Assembly: GCF_018137965.1 (NCBI RefSeq)
Contig: NZ_CP073100.1
Location: forward strand, 2,987,754 to 3,051,753
Direction of reading: 5' to 3'
Origin: Luteolibacter ambystomatis
Lineage (GTDB): Bacteria > Verrucomicrobiota > Verrucomicrobiia > Verrucomicrobiales > Akkermansiaceae
DNA length: 64,000 nucleotides
Below, piece by piece: positions 26,885 through 37,660 of this stretch. Below the pieces are notes generated by a model, which was given only the letters and a program-made list of their open reading frames with translations, was not told the origin of the DNA and ran no database searches. Within the stretch, counting starts at the first letter, position 1. Every line of letters starts with the position of its first letter. Both the position numbers and the translations under genes were made by a program.

Positions 26885-28915
26885 ATGCGTTCTCCCTTCA
26901 CCACCTTCCTGCTCGCCCTTCTCGCCGTCGTCGCCTGCGGGTTGGTGGGCTGGCGCTTTTCACGGGGCAATCTCTACGTGCTGTTCGGAGCTCCGCCGAC
27001 CAAGGCCGGGGAATTGCTCTATCCCGGGTTCCCCTCCTACCATTCGAACAAGGTGCGGAAGATCGCCCTGTTCACCAAGGCCGCCTCGATCTCAGACGAT
27101 GGCAATGTGGCCGACACCGCTGGCAAGGGCACACGCGCGGTTTTCAACTGGGATCCCAAACAGGGATGGATGATGGAGGAGCCTTGGAAGGACCGCATGG
27201 ACCCGGATGCCGCGGAAGCCCTCATCAATTTCACCCGCGGCACCCACGTGGCCGACGTGATCCCGAAGGACAAGATCGACCCCGGTACCGCGGGCTTCAA
27301 GGACGGCGTGATCGTCATCCGCATGGAGGACGAAGGAGGACAGCCGCTGTGCAAATACCTGCTCGGCCGCAAGACCGCATGGATCGGCACCGAAGAACCG
27401 GAGCAGATCCCCGGGGGTCCTCCGCAACAGCCGATCGAAGTGCCCACGGTCTTCGTCCGCACCTGGGACAAAAGCCGCAAAAACTACATCTACGCCTGCA
27501 CGGGGGACATCCACGCGCTTTTCAACGATGGTTTCCGCTACCTCCGGGATCACCATCCTTTCTATTTCGCCCGCACCGCCCCGTTTGCAATCGAGCCGGC
27601 GACCTCCGGCACGACTCCTTTTTTCACTCCCGAAAACCTCCAGCACGTGCGGCTCCGCAACAGTGGCGGAGAACTCACCGTCGCCCGTGAAGGCCCGGGC
27701 CAGCCCTGGCACATCGTCAAGCCGCTCGACCTGCCCACCGATCCCAACCAGATGCTGATGCTCCTGGGCGGTCTGGCGAAACTACGGGCCGTGAAAGTGA
27801 GCGACCGGTCCTCCGTCACGCTGCCGACCAACGGCGGAACCGCAGGCACCGAGCAAATCGCGCTCCAGGCCTTCGGCTCCACGGCGGAAACCATCCTTGA
27901 GATCCTGCCACCCGCCACTCCCGGCGCCGCCACCCGTCTCGCCACCGTGAGCGATCGTCCGGGCACCGTCTTCGAACTGCCGGTGAAGGCGGAGGCGGGA
28001 GTCATCACCCTCTCCTCACTGCCGCTGACAGTGAACGCGCTCCGCGATTCCACGCTCACGAACCTGAACATTGCCGCCGTCTCCGGCATCCTCATCCAGC
28101 CGGCGGCCCGTCCGAAGATCTCCCTTTCCCTCAAACGGAAACGCTGGGTGATGGGCGAGGGGGAAAACGAACAATCCGCCAACGAACGCCGCCTCTACGA
28201 TCTGCTGAAGGCCGTGACAGAGCTGAAGATCGAAGGCTTCGTCACCGATGCCGCCACCGATTTCAGCCCGTGGGGACTGGACAAGCCGCTCGTCACCATC
28301 CGCTTCCTGACGATCGACAACCAATCCCTGGAACTCGCCTTCGGCCGGGACAAAGCCAACGACTACTTCGTCACCCGCACCGGCACCAACACGGTGATGA
28401 AAATCAATGGTGACATCATCAGCAAGATCGCCACCCGCCCCTTCGAGTGGCGCAGCGCCTTGGTGTGGTCGCTCAGCAAGGCGGACCTGCTGCGGATGAC
28501 CATCCAGGCAAAAGGCAAACCGCTGACAGCTCTCCTCTACAACGATAGCAAGCAGACCTTCGAAGCCATGCGCAACGGAGCGGATGCCACCTTGGACTTC
28601 GACCAACCCCGGGGCCGCAACTTCATCGACGCCCTCGTGGCGGTACAGGCGAACCGCTGGGTGTCCGAGGATGACGAAGCCGCCGCGGCCGCCCTCGCGG
28701 ATCCGGCGCTGACCTTCACCATCACCAGCAACAAGATCGACGAAACCGGCGAAATCAACGGCGAAGAGGTCCGGGTGCTGAGCCTCGCACCCGCCGCCGC
28801 CGGATCGCTCAACCGTTTCTACTACGGCCGGGTTAGCACCGATCCGAATCCCTTCGTGCTGGATCAGGAAACCTACATCCGCCTGGCCGTGGAGCTCTTT
28901 GGCGACCGCCGCTGA
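26885..28915 (+). CDS. DUF4340 domain protein
   Basis: 676 residues with one N-terminal membrane helix (about 4-22) and a long periplasmic region containing repeats of the DUF4340 type (WMMEEPWKDRMDPDAAEALINF, PWHIVKPLDLPTDPNQMLMLL, FSPWGLDKPLVTIRF). DUF4340 proteins are the constant companion of GldF/GldG-like exporters in many phyla. Their role is unknown; a periplasmic partner of the transporter is the usual inference. Confidence 0.88.
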   Translation: MRSPFTTFLLALLAVVACGLVGWRFSRGNLYVLFGAPPTKAGELLYPGFPSYHSNKVRKIALFTKAASISDDGNVADTAGKGTRAVFNWDPKQGWMMEEPWKDRMDPDAAEALINFTRGTHVADVIPKDKIDPGTAGFKDGVIVIRMEDEGGQPLCKYLLGRKTAWIGTEEPEQIPGGPPQQPIEVPTVFVRTWDKSRKNYIYACTGDIHALFNDGFRYLRDHHPFYFARTAPFAIEPATSGTTPFFTPENLQHVRLRNSGGELTVAREGPGQPWHIVKPLDLPTDPNQMLMLLGGLAKLRAVKVSDRSSVTLPTNGGTAGTEQIALQAFGSTAETILEILPPATPGAATRLATVSDRPGTVFELPVKAEAGVITLSSLPLTVNALRDSTLTNLNIAAVSGILIQPAARPKISLSLKRKRWVMGEGENEQSANERRLYDLLKAVTELKIEGFVTDAATDFSPWGLDKPLVTIRFLTIDNQSLELAFGRDKANDYFVTRTGTNTVMKINGDIISKIATRPFEWRSALVWSLSKADLLRMTIQAKGKPLTALLYNDSKQTFEAMRNGADATLDFDQPRGRNFIDALVAVQANRWVSEDDEAAAAALADPALTFTITSNKIDETGEINGEEVRVLSLAPAAAGSLNRFYYGRVSTDPNPFVLDQETYIRLAVELFGDRR

Positions 28916-28979
28916 AGACTGTTCGATTTGCCTTCCCCTCCAACAGGTGAAGCGACAACATTCATCGCATCATCCCCAA

Positions 28980-29462
28980 ATGAGCACCGATTTTTCCCGT
29001 CCTGAACTCCCGGCACAAGGCATCGTGGCCGCGCTTGCCGATGAAGACCGTTCCCTGTTGAGCAACTACGGCGAGTTCCTGCCGGTTCAGCCCGGACAAA
29101 CGATCATCTCCGAAGGCAACGCCCAGGATTCGCTCTACTTCGTGATCTCCGGCGTGCTGCACGTCCACACGGACTCCCAGACCCGCCGCACCTTGATCGC
29201 GCGTGCGGAGGCCGGTGAAACCCTCGGCGAGGTGAACGTCTTCGATCCCGGCACGGCCAGCGCCTCGGTGACCGCCCAGGATTTCACCCAGGTCTGGCGT
29301 GCGAACCGCGAGGACATCGACGCCTTCGTGACCGCCTACCCGGAAGCCGGCGCCCGCCTGCTGGCCGCACTGGTCACGCTGATGAGCCGCCGCATCCGCC
29401 GCATGAACGAGCGCCTCGCCGCCAAGGAACTGGAATCCGAGTTCCACGATTTCTGGCACTGA
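28980..29462 (+). CDS. Cyclic-nucleotide-binding-fold protein
   Basis: 160 residues from the ATG at 28980; an upstream in-frame start at 28899 would overlap the DUF4340 gene. The central part is a cNMP-binding beta-roll (LPVQPGQTIISEGNAQDSLYFVISG, then GETLGEVNVFDPGTASASV). The conserved Glu of the phosphate-binding cassette is present, but the Pro-Arg that binds the cyclic phosphate is Thr-Ala, so ordinary cAMP binding is doubtful. There is no DNA-binding domain. It is encoded 435 bases upstream of the end of an adenylate cyclase, an interesting but unproven link. Confidence 0.82.
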   Translation: MSTDFSRPELPAQGIVAALADEDRSLLSNYGEFLPVQPGQTIISEGNAQDSLYFVISGVLHVHTDSQTRRTLIARAEAGETLGEVNVFDPGTASASVTAQDFTQVWRANREDIDAFVTAYPEAGARLLAALVTLMSRRIRRMNERLAAKELESEFHDFWH

Positions 29463-29469
29463 AGCCGCC

Positions 29470-29913
29470 ATGTTTTCCGCTCCGATCATCGGTGCTGTCA
29501 CCTCATCCGGCGGCCAGTTCGATCCGGCTCTCGGTGGTGCCGTATTGTTCGCGCTGCTGATCGGTCACGCGCTGGCGGACTATCCGCTGCAAGGTGCTTT
29601 CCTCGCGAAGGCCAAGGACCGCCACTCGGACTCCGGAGCGATGTTCGCGGAGAGCGTGCCGCCAAAGGGGCTGTGGATCCACGCGCTGACCGCCCACTCG
29701 CTGGTGCATGCGGGATCGGTATGGATCATCACCGGCTCGGTGGTGCTCGCGCTGATCGAACTGGTGCTGCACTGGATCATCGATTTCGCCAAGTGCGAGG
29801 GCTGGACCGGCTTCACCACGGATCAGATGCTGCACGTCCTCTGCAAGATCGGCTACGCCGCCGTGATCGCCACCGGCCTTGTGGCGGCGAAGGGCGTCAT
29901 TTGCTGCCCATGA
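29470..29913 (+). CDS. DUF3307 family membrane protein
   Basis: 147 residues with four hydrophobic stretches. Conserved features of the DUF3307 family are visible: HALADYPLQGAFLAKAK, HALTAHSLVHAG, and ELVLHWIIDFAKCEGW. The family members are small integral membrane proteins with His, Asp and Gln in membrane-facing positions; function unknown. It is 7 bases after the cNMP-fold gene and probably co-transcribed. Its last 17 bases overlap the convergent cyclase gene. Confidence 0.75.
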   Translation: MFSAPIIGAVTSSGGQFDPALGGAVLFALLIGHALADYPLQGAFLAKAKDRHSDSGAMFAESVPPKGLWIHALTAHSLVHAGSVWIITGSVVLALIELVLHWIIDFAKCEGWTGFTTDQMLHVLCKIGYAAVIATGLVAAKGVICCP

Positions 29914-32026
29914 CCACGGTGCCGTCCCACCCTGCGGGCGGCTCCACGGCGTAATCCGCCGACCACTTTGCCAGACGGCTGGCCGCGCCATCCTCGGGAT
30001 CGGCGCGCTGGAGTTCGAGAAACGCTTCCGCCGCGCGTGCGAACTCTCCCTTCTGGAACAAGGCGAGTGCCACAGCGAACGCTTCGTCCAGATCCGGATC
30101 GCGGGACAAGGTGTGCAGCTCCACCGGTTCATGGCGGCCCTTCACCCGGATACTGCCCACGCAGCGGAGTTTCGCGTTGCCATCGGTGGCATCGACCACT
30201 GCTCCGGAGACCAGCAACGGCACGGCGAAATACTTGGTCATCCCTTCGATGCGCGAGGCGAGGTTCACGGCATCGCCAATCACTCCAAACTCCGTGCGCT
30301 CGCGCGACCCGATCTCCCCCGCCAGCACTTCGCCGAGATGGAGCCCGACGCCGATCTTGAACGGTTCACGCCCCTCATCCATCCACTTCCCGTTCAACTC
30401 ATCGAGCGCCTCCAACATGTCGCCCGCGGCCTCGACCGCTGCTCTGGCGTTGTCCCTCTCGTCCCCTTCCTCCAAGGCCCCCCAGTGCGCCATCACCGCA
30501 TCGCCGATGAACTTGTCGAGCGTGCCACCATGCTTGAACACGATGTCCACCATCCTGGACAAATACTCGTTGAGCTGGGCCACCAGTTCCGCCGGATCGC
30601 TGTCCTCGGAGCGGCTGGTGAAGCCGCGAACGTCCGAGAACAAGACCACCACCCGCCGTCTGCGGCCTGAGGCGACACCGCGATAGAGATCCGGATCACG
30701 CACCAGCGTGTCCGCCACATCGCGTGATACAAAGCGCCGGAACTCACGGTGCAGACGGCCGCGTTCAAGCCTCTCCGTCACAAGATCGTAGGACTGCGCC
30801 AGGATCCAGCCGGCGGCGAAGGTCCCCACCACCAGAACCACCATGACCAATACAAAGGCTTTCGCAGCGAGGAGATAAGAAGCCGCCAGCACCACGACCG
30901 CCAGCCCCAACGCGCCAACCGCGGAAACAATGGGGCGCTTGATCCACGCCGACCAAGCCACCGCCGCGGCCACCGCACAAAGCAGCAGCAGCAACCAGGT
31001 CCCGGTGGCGTGCTGCTTGTCCAGCGGCCGCACATACGCCCCTTCCAGCGCGCAGGTCAGGGCCTGGAGGTGGAGCTGGGGTCCGGTGATCACACCACCG
31101 ATCGTGGCATGCTGGTCCTGGAACCGGGGAGCCGTCGGCCCGATCACCACGATCTTGTCCTTGAAAAAACTACCTTCACCGTAGTTCCGCTTCCAATCGT
31201 CGGGCACGAAGATCGAACGAACGCTGCGGGGGGCATAAATGCTTCTCGCGCCTTCCTTCCGGCCGAGCGCCAGCCTCATCTCCTGCCGTCCTTCCGGCAC
31301 GGGTTTTCCAAGAGCCCGCAGGATTTCCCCCGCCAGGGAATAAACCCGCTCGGAGTCCTTGTGGGGACGACCGTTCATCTCGCTCAGCGTCGTGACATAG
31401 GAAACCGCGCGCACCTTGCCATCGTCATCCGGCTTGAAGTTGGCGAAACCACACCGCGTCTGATCCGGCCCCGGGCCGAATAGCTCCGGGATGGGCTCGA
31501 TCAAGGTGTACAGCGTCTCACCTCCATCCTTCACCCCGGTTTCTGAGAACGCCGAAGTCAGAATCACCTTGTCCCGATGCCGCCCGATCGCTTCCGCAAG
31601 ATCCAAGTCCGACTGGGGAAAAGTCTCCTCACTGAAAAACAGATCGATCACGATCAGCTTCGCTCCCGCGTCTGAAAGCTTGTCGATTGCCGCCGCCCAC
31701 ACCGAACGGTCCCATGGGAAGCGGGTGGTCATCATGCCAAGAATCGGATCGCCGGCGACCACCTGCGGGTCCACGTCCGTGCCGGAGAGACTGGCATCAT
31801 CAATACCCAGCAGCACGATGTCCTGCCGTTCCTTCGGCCCTCCGGTCACCCGGAGAACGATGTCCCAAACCCCTCGGTCGGCACGCGCGGCAATCTCCTG
31901 CACGTGGCTGAGAACCGGGAAATCATCGGGCAGCACCATCACCAGCACCACCAGCGCGCTCCCCAGAAACGCCACCAGCGCCTTCCGGACGGAGCGTTTC
32001 CGGGTGATCGCGCGCAGGCTTGTCAT
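29897..32026 (-). CDS. CHASE2-domain class III adenylate cyclase
   Basis: 709 residues. A first helix (about 17-33) exports a CHASE2 sensor domain (to about 335), then three helices (342-361, 367-386, 389-411) lead to a class III cyclase domain. Metal Asp residues are in LFSDVRGFT (D465) and KFIGDAV (D509). Lys 505 in DKFIGD is the residue that selects adenine, so cAMP is the likely product; GDAVNLASRIEG carries the transition-state Asn and Arg. A TPR-like tail follows. The protein senses an extracytoplasmic signal. It is divergent from the barrel and FecR genes with a 48-base shared promoter region. Confidence 0.94.
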   Translation of the reverse strand: MTSLRAITRKRSVRKALVAFLGSALVVLVMVLPDDFPVLSHVQEIAARADRGVWDIVLRVTGGPKERQDIVLLGIDDASLSGTDVDPQVVAGDPILGMMTTRFPWDRSVWAAAIDKLSDAGAKLIVIDLFFSEETFPQSDLDLAEAIGRHRDKVILTSAFSETGVKDGGETLYTLIEPIPELFGPGPDQTRCGFANFKPDDDGKVRAVSYVTTLSEMNGRPHKDSERVYSLAGEILRALGKPVPEGRQEMRLALGRKEGARSIYAPRSVRSIFVPDDWKRNYGEGSFFKDKIVVIGPTAPRFQDQHATIGGVITGPQLHLQALTCALEGAYVRPLDKQHATGTWLLLLLCAVAAAVAWSAWIKRPIVSAVGALGLAVVVLAASYLLAAKAFVLVMVVLVVGTFAAGWILAQSYDLVTERLERGRLHREFRRFVSRDVADTLVRDPDLYRGVASGRRRRVVVLFSDVRGFTSRSEDSDPAELVAQLNEYLSRMVDIVFKHGGTLDKFIGDAVMAHWGALEEGDERDNARAAVEAAGDMLEALDELNGKWMDEGREPFKIGVGLHLGEVLAGEIGSRERTEFGVIGDAVNLASRIEGMTKYFAVPLLVSGAVVDATDGNAKLRCVGSIRVKGRHEPVELHTLSRDPDLDEAFAVALALFQKGEFARAAEAFLELQRADPEDGAASRLAKWSADYAVEPPAGWDGTVVMGSK

Positions 32027-32074
32027 GGCTACGTATTCTCCCTAATCTACACACGACTAACAGGAAAATCCCCG

Positions 32075-33055
32075 ATGAGAACCGCCGGACTGCTATCCCT
32101 TGCACTCGTGCCTTCGCTGGCGACGGCGGACGTCCTGTCCTCCTTCGACCGCTTTCTGGGCGACTCTCGTCCGGACTACGATCCCACCCAGCTCGAAGCC
32201 CGTGAGGTCGACAGCGGCCGGGATTTCGCGCCCTTCTCGCCCGGCGATTCCGATCTCGGGGTCCAGGAAATCCTCGGCGAATACAAGGGCCTGCCTCCCG
32301 TGCGCCTGGAGCTTTCCACCGGCCTCTACTGGACGGACAATGCCCCGGCCGCCACCCGCCAGCTTGATGACGAATCCTGGTTCTGGACCGCCCGCGCCGC
32401 CGCTTCCTGGCAGCCACGCATCGGCCCCGGCTGGTTCGCCGACCTCGGGGTGGATGCCAGTCTCTTCGAGTTCGATGACGGAAATGCCAATGATTTCCAA
32501 AACTACGTGGTCTATGCCGGCGTGGTGAAGCTGCTCCCGGATCTGCAGGACCTGTTGCTCTACGGCCGCTTCGAATACCAGTTTCTCAATTTCGACAATG
32601 GCGGGGTTTTCTTCCCCGGGAATGACGACTACAGCGCCGCCCGCATCCGTGTGGGAGCGCAGAAGGTGCTCTTCAATACCCCGCACCATCATCTGGCAGC
32701 CGGTGTCAGCGCCGCCTTCGATCTGGCGGCGGATGATTCAACCCTCGAGCGCAACGAATACGCGCTGGATGTGAACTACACCTGGTTCATCCGGGACAAT
32801 CTGAGCGCCACACTTTCCTACCGCGGAGCCTTCTGGGACTTTGACTCCCCCACCGGTGTCCTCCCGTTCTACACGGAGGACCGGCAGGACTTCAACCAGG
32901 TGGTCGGCCTCGAGCTGGCCTATCATCCGTGCAAGAACTCGAAGGTCTACACCTCGCTCTTCTTCAGCGACAGCAACTCCAACACTCCCTTCGGTGCGAA
33001 CGATTCCCAGGCCTGGACCGCAGGGCTGGGCGTGGGTGCCGTGTTTGAATTCTAA
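32075..33055 (+). CDS. Predicted outer-membrane beta-barrel protein
   Basis: 326 residues with a signal peptide (MRTAGLLSLALVPSLATA). The mature chain alternates amphipathic strands (VDASLFEFDDG, DLLLYGRFEYQFLNF, LSATLSYRGAFWDF) and ends in VGAVFEF, a terminal phenylalanine as in barrel proteins. The family is not recognised. The ATG at 32075 is chosen because it alone gives a signal peptide. It lies 14 bases before a secreted FecR gene and is divergent from the CHASE2 cyclase, so the trio may form one signalling locus. Confidence 0.72.
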   Translation: MRTAGLLSLALVPSLATADVLSSFDRFLGDSRPDYDPTQLEAREVDSGRDFAPFSPGDSDLGVQEILGEYKGLPPVRLELSTGLYWTDNAPAATRQLDDESWFWTARAAASWQPRIGPGWFADLGVDASLFEFDDGNANDFQNYVVYAGVVKLLPDLQDLLLYGRFEYQFLNFDNGGVFFPGNDDYSAARIRVGAQKVLFNTPHHHLAAGVSAAFDLAADDSTLERNEYALDVNYTWFIRDNLSATLSYRGAFWDFDSPTGVLPFYTEDRQDFNQVVGLELAYHPCKNSKVYTSLFFSDSNSNTPFGANDSQAWTAGLGVGAVFEF

Positions 33056-33069
33056 ACCCCGATCCCGCG

Positions 33070-33897
33070 ATGAAAACGGCCTTCCTCACCACCACCGTTT
33101 CGCTGCTTGCGCTCGCCACCGGCCATGCGGATCCCCTCAAGTCCGCCAAGGTCACCGTGGCGGTCAATGAGGTGAAACTCCTCCCGGATGCCCAATCCGC
33201 CCGCCCGGCCCAGGTCGGAGACACCGTCAGCGGCTCCACCTCCGTGGAAACCGGCCGCCGCTCCCGTGCCGAGCTCACCTTCGCCGACAATACCGTCACC
33301 CGTCTCGGCCAGAATTCCGTCTTCTCTTTCCGCTCCGGCGGCCGGGACATGGAGCTGTCCCAGGGCACCATTCTCCTGCAGGTGCCGAAGACCAATGGCG
33401 GAGCCACCATCCGCACCGCCACCGTCACCGCCGCCATCACCGGCACCACGGTGATGTTCGAGTACAGCCCGAACAAGTGGATCAAGCTCGTAACCCTGGA
33501 GGGCAGGCAGAAGCTCTTCATCAAGGGCAGGAAGGACGCCATGGAGGTTCCCGCCGGGCAGATGATCATCATGCACCCCAATGGCCAGATTCTCCAGGCC
33601 CCAGTCACGGTCGATCTCGCCCGGATGGTCGGCACCTCCGCCCTGACCGGGAAAAACGGTAATTTCGGCCCCCTTTCCCCCCAGGCCGAGGGATTGATTG
33701 CGGACGCAATTGAAAAACAAAAGGAGCAGAAGCGCACCGGCGACCTGATCCCCACCTTCTCCGTCATCACCGGCCCCGGTGGCCGTGTGGGCGATCTTTC
33801 CATCCTCGGCCGCTCCGTGACCGGCTTTCATCCCGAGGTCAGCAACCCCGACGATATCGTACCCGGACCGGTCATCACGGGTCCCGGTGGTCCCTGA
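33070..33897 (+). CDS. Secreted FecR-domain protein
   Basis: 275 residues with a signal peptide (LLALATGHA-DP). A FecR domain follows (AQVGDTVSGSTSVETGRRSRAELTFADNTVTRLGQNSVF), the fold used in iron-dicitrate regulators, here in a soluble exported form with no membrane helix. The C-terminus holds two copies of an (S/P)VITGPGG motif. Soluble FecR proteins are often encoded beside CHASE2 cyclases, which fits this locus and suggests a ligand or partner for the cyclase sensor; this is inference. A weak hairpin follows the stop. Confidence 0.82.
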   Translation: MKTAFLTTTVSLLALATGHADPLKSAKVTVAVNEVKLLPDAQSARPAQVGDTVSGSTSVETGRRSRAELTFADNTVTRLGQNSVFSFRSGGRDMELSQGTILLQVPKTNGGATIRTATVTAAITGTTVMFEYSPNKWIKLVTLEGRQKLFIKGRKDAMEVPAGQMIIMHPNGQILQAPVTVDLARMVGTSALTGKNGNFGPLSPQAEGLIADAIEKQKEQKRTGDLIPTFSVITGPGGRVGDLSILGRSVTGFHPEVSNPDDIVPGPVITGPGGP

Positions 33898-33906
33898 ACC
33901 TTCCGT

Positions 33907-33937
33907 GCGGAAATGCCCCGGGACAGGGTGTTTCCGC
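33907..33937 (+). terminator. Weak hairpin after the FecR gene
   Basis: A 12-bp stem (gcggaaatgccc / gggtgtttccgc with two G-T wobbles) and a 7-base loop begins ten bases after the stop. The run after it is only ttcccc, so termination would be weak. Confidence 0.4.
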
Positions 33938-33998
33938 TTCCCCATCGCCTGTTGATCCGCTTTCCTAACGCCCTCATCCCCATCCGACCGAGCCAAAC

Positions 33999-34277
33999 AT
34001 GGAACTGGACATCATCGACGTACATTTCGACCTCCGGGACATCAAACCCAAGGAGATCGAGGAAGCGCTCGAAGATCCTTTCTCCGTCCGCTTCATGCCG
34101 GATGTGGACCGTCCCGATGGCGAGGCCCGTTACTACGCGCTGGGACGCACCGTCTCGGACCGCTACCTGTTCCTGTGCTTCCGGACCGATGGCAAGGCCA
34201 CGCGCATCATCGCCGCCCGCAACATGAGCGAGGGCGAGCAGCGCTTCTACGACCGCAAGTACAACGAACTCCGCTGA
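33999..34277 (+). CDS. BrnT-like toxin of a type II toxin-antitoxin pair
   Basis: 92 residues. The core GRTVSDRYLFLCFRTDGK followed by TRIIAARNMSEGEQRFYDRK matches the BrnT/DUF497 family of small ribonuclease-fold toxins: LG(R/T) strand, then RII-AR and a closing helix with Tyr. The gene is followed 14 bases later by a CopG-like antitoxin, the order seen in brnTA. RNase activity of BrnT is known for the Brucella family member; here it is inferred. Confidence 0.75.
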   Translation: MELDIIDVHFDLRDIKPKEIEEALEDPFSVRFMPDVDRPDGEARYYALGRTVSDRYLFLCFRTDGKATRIIAARNMSEGEQRFYDRKYNELR

Positions 34278-34291
34278 CCCTTCCCCGCCTG

Positions 34292-34564
34292 ATGAAACCT
34301 ATCACCCGCTGGTCCGATATCCCGGAGTTCGCCGACGAGGAGGCCGAAGCCGTCTTCTGGCGCGAGAATGAACTCGACTCCCGCCTCATGGCCACCTCCG
34401 TGCAGGAGTCGGACACCAAGGAATCGACCACCATCACGCTGCGCTTCGACCCGCGCATGCTTTCCCGCATCAAGCGCATCGCCCGCTCCCGCTTCCTCAA
34501 CTACCAGTCGATGATGAAGCAGTGGCTCGCCGAACGTCTTGAGGACGAGATGCGCAAGCAGTGA
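34292..34564 (+). CDS. CopG-like antitoxin
   Basis: 90 residues from the ATG at 34292. The N-terminus IPEFADEEAEAVFWRENELDSRLM resembles the toxin-binding segment of the CopG antitoxin family. The C-terminal ITLRFDPRMLSRIKRIARSRFLNYQSMMKQWLAERL is a ribbon-helix-helix DNA-binding domain. Such antitoxins neutralise the toxin and repress their own operon, so autoregulation is expected. It follows the BrnT-like toxin by 14 bases. Confidence 0.78.
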   Translation: MKPITRWSDIPEFADEEAEAVFWRENELDSRLMATSVQESDTKESTTITLRFDPRMLSRIKRIARSRFLNYQSMMKQWLAERLEDEMRKQ

Positions 34565-34579
34565 TCCCCGCGTGATCTG

Positions 34580-34966
34580 ATGCGCCTGCCCCGCCATCCG
34601 GCCTTCTGGCTGACCGCCTGGCTTGTGTGGTTCGGCACCCTGTGGTGGCTGTCCTCCGCACCACGTGAAATCCCGGGCACCCGGGACATCACCAATTTCG
34701 ACAAGGCCTGTCATTTCGGCTACTTCTTCGGCGGCGCGGGACTGTTCGCCGCCTTCCTCTATCGCCTGCGCCCGGCCAAGCCGGACTGGAGCACCCTGCT
34801 CGCCCTTTGCATGGTGGCCGGCATGGTCGTCGGTCGTATGGACGAGTGGCACCAGACCCACGTCCCGAACCGCTCCGGTGACGACATCAACGACTTCCTC
34901 GCCGACATGACCGGCACCCTCTGCGGCGTGCTGGTGTTCCGGCGGATGCACCGGATGGTGGAATAA
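34580..34966 (+). CDS. VanZ-like family membrane protein
   Basis: 128 residues with about four membrane helices. The family pattern is visible: a WLSSAPR-type stretch, NFDKACHFGYFF with Lys and His, then DEWHQTHVPNRSGDDINDFLADMTG, the conserved VanZ segment. VanZ-like proteins are linked to envelope and glycopeptide response, but members outside vancomycin operons have no assigned role. It follows the toxin-antitoxin pair by 15 bases. Confidence 0.85.
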   Translation: MRLPRHPAFWLTAWLVWFGTLWWLSSAPREIPGTRDITNFDKACHFGYFFGGAGLFAAFLYRLRPAKPDWSTLLALCMVAGMVVGRMDEWHQTHVPNRSGDDINDFLADMTGTLCGVLVFRRMHRMVE

Positions 34967-35016
34967 GCCTCCGGCTTCGGTCACGACGGATGCACTTCCG
35001 TATTGGTCCCTTATAG

Positions 35017-37287
<2,271 letters not shown>

Positions 37288-37301
37288 TCCTCACACAAAA
37301 A

Positions 37302-37333
37302 ACGCCCGATGGCAGCGGACTGCCATCGGGCGT
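37302..37333 (-). terminator. Hairpin with T-tract on the antisense strand
   Basis: A perfect 13-bp stem (acgcccgatggca / tgccatcgggcgt) with a 6-base loop follows ligA by 14 bases. The uridine-rich run (ttttttg) is on the minus strand, and the plus strand shows gatcattgct. It therefore looks like a terminator of leftward transcription, or at best a weak one for ligA. Confidence 0.6.
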
Positions 37334-37660
37334 GATCATTGCTCTATTGCTATTACCCAAGAAAACGGACGGAGCGGCAGGAGCGACCGCTGGAACCGTG
37401 CTTTTCCACAAATTCCCGGGCCACCGTGGAAACGGCGGCGGCAACACTCGGATGGAGCGGCAAATTCATCGGGAAATCGGAAAAGACGGCAAAAGGAACG
37501 TTGTGGATATGGCACGGCAAAGTGCCGCCAGCAACCCCCCAGCTTCGGAAAATCTGCGAATCAAAGTTGAACAGATGGCGAATACCGGAATTTGCCGGAA
37601 ATTATTTCGCGCGATTGGCAAAAGACGTGTTTTCCGCCACATCCCGTTCGTCGCCCCGCC
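37334..37660. other. Non-coding stretch upstream of the DUF3142 gene
   Basis: No convincing gene or RNA was seen here. Open frames cover it, but they have no family likeness and overlap each other. It presumably holds the promoter of the lipoprotein operon that starts at 37661. Confidence 0.4.

Noticed and set aside
24562-26970. An 802-codon minus-strand frame opposite the GldF/GldG genes
   Set aside because: The plus strand carries two family-matched proteins; the antisense product is Asp/Gly/Glu-rich with no signature.
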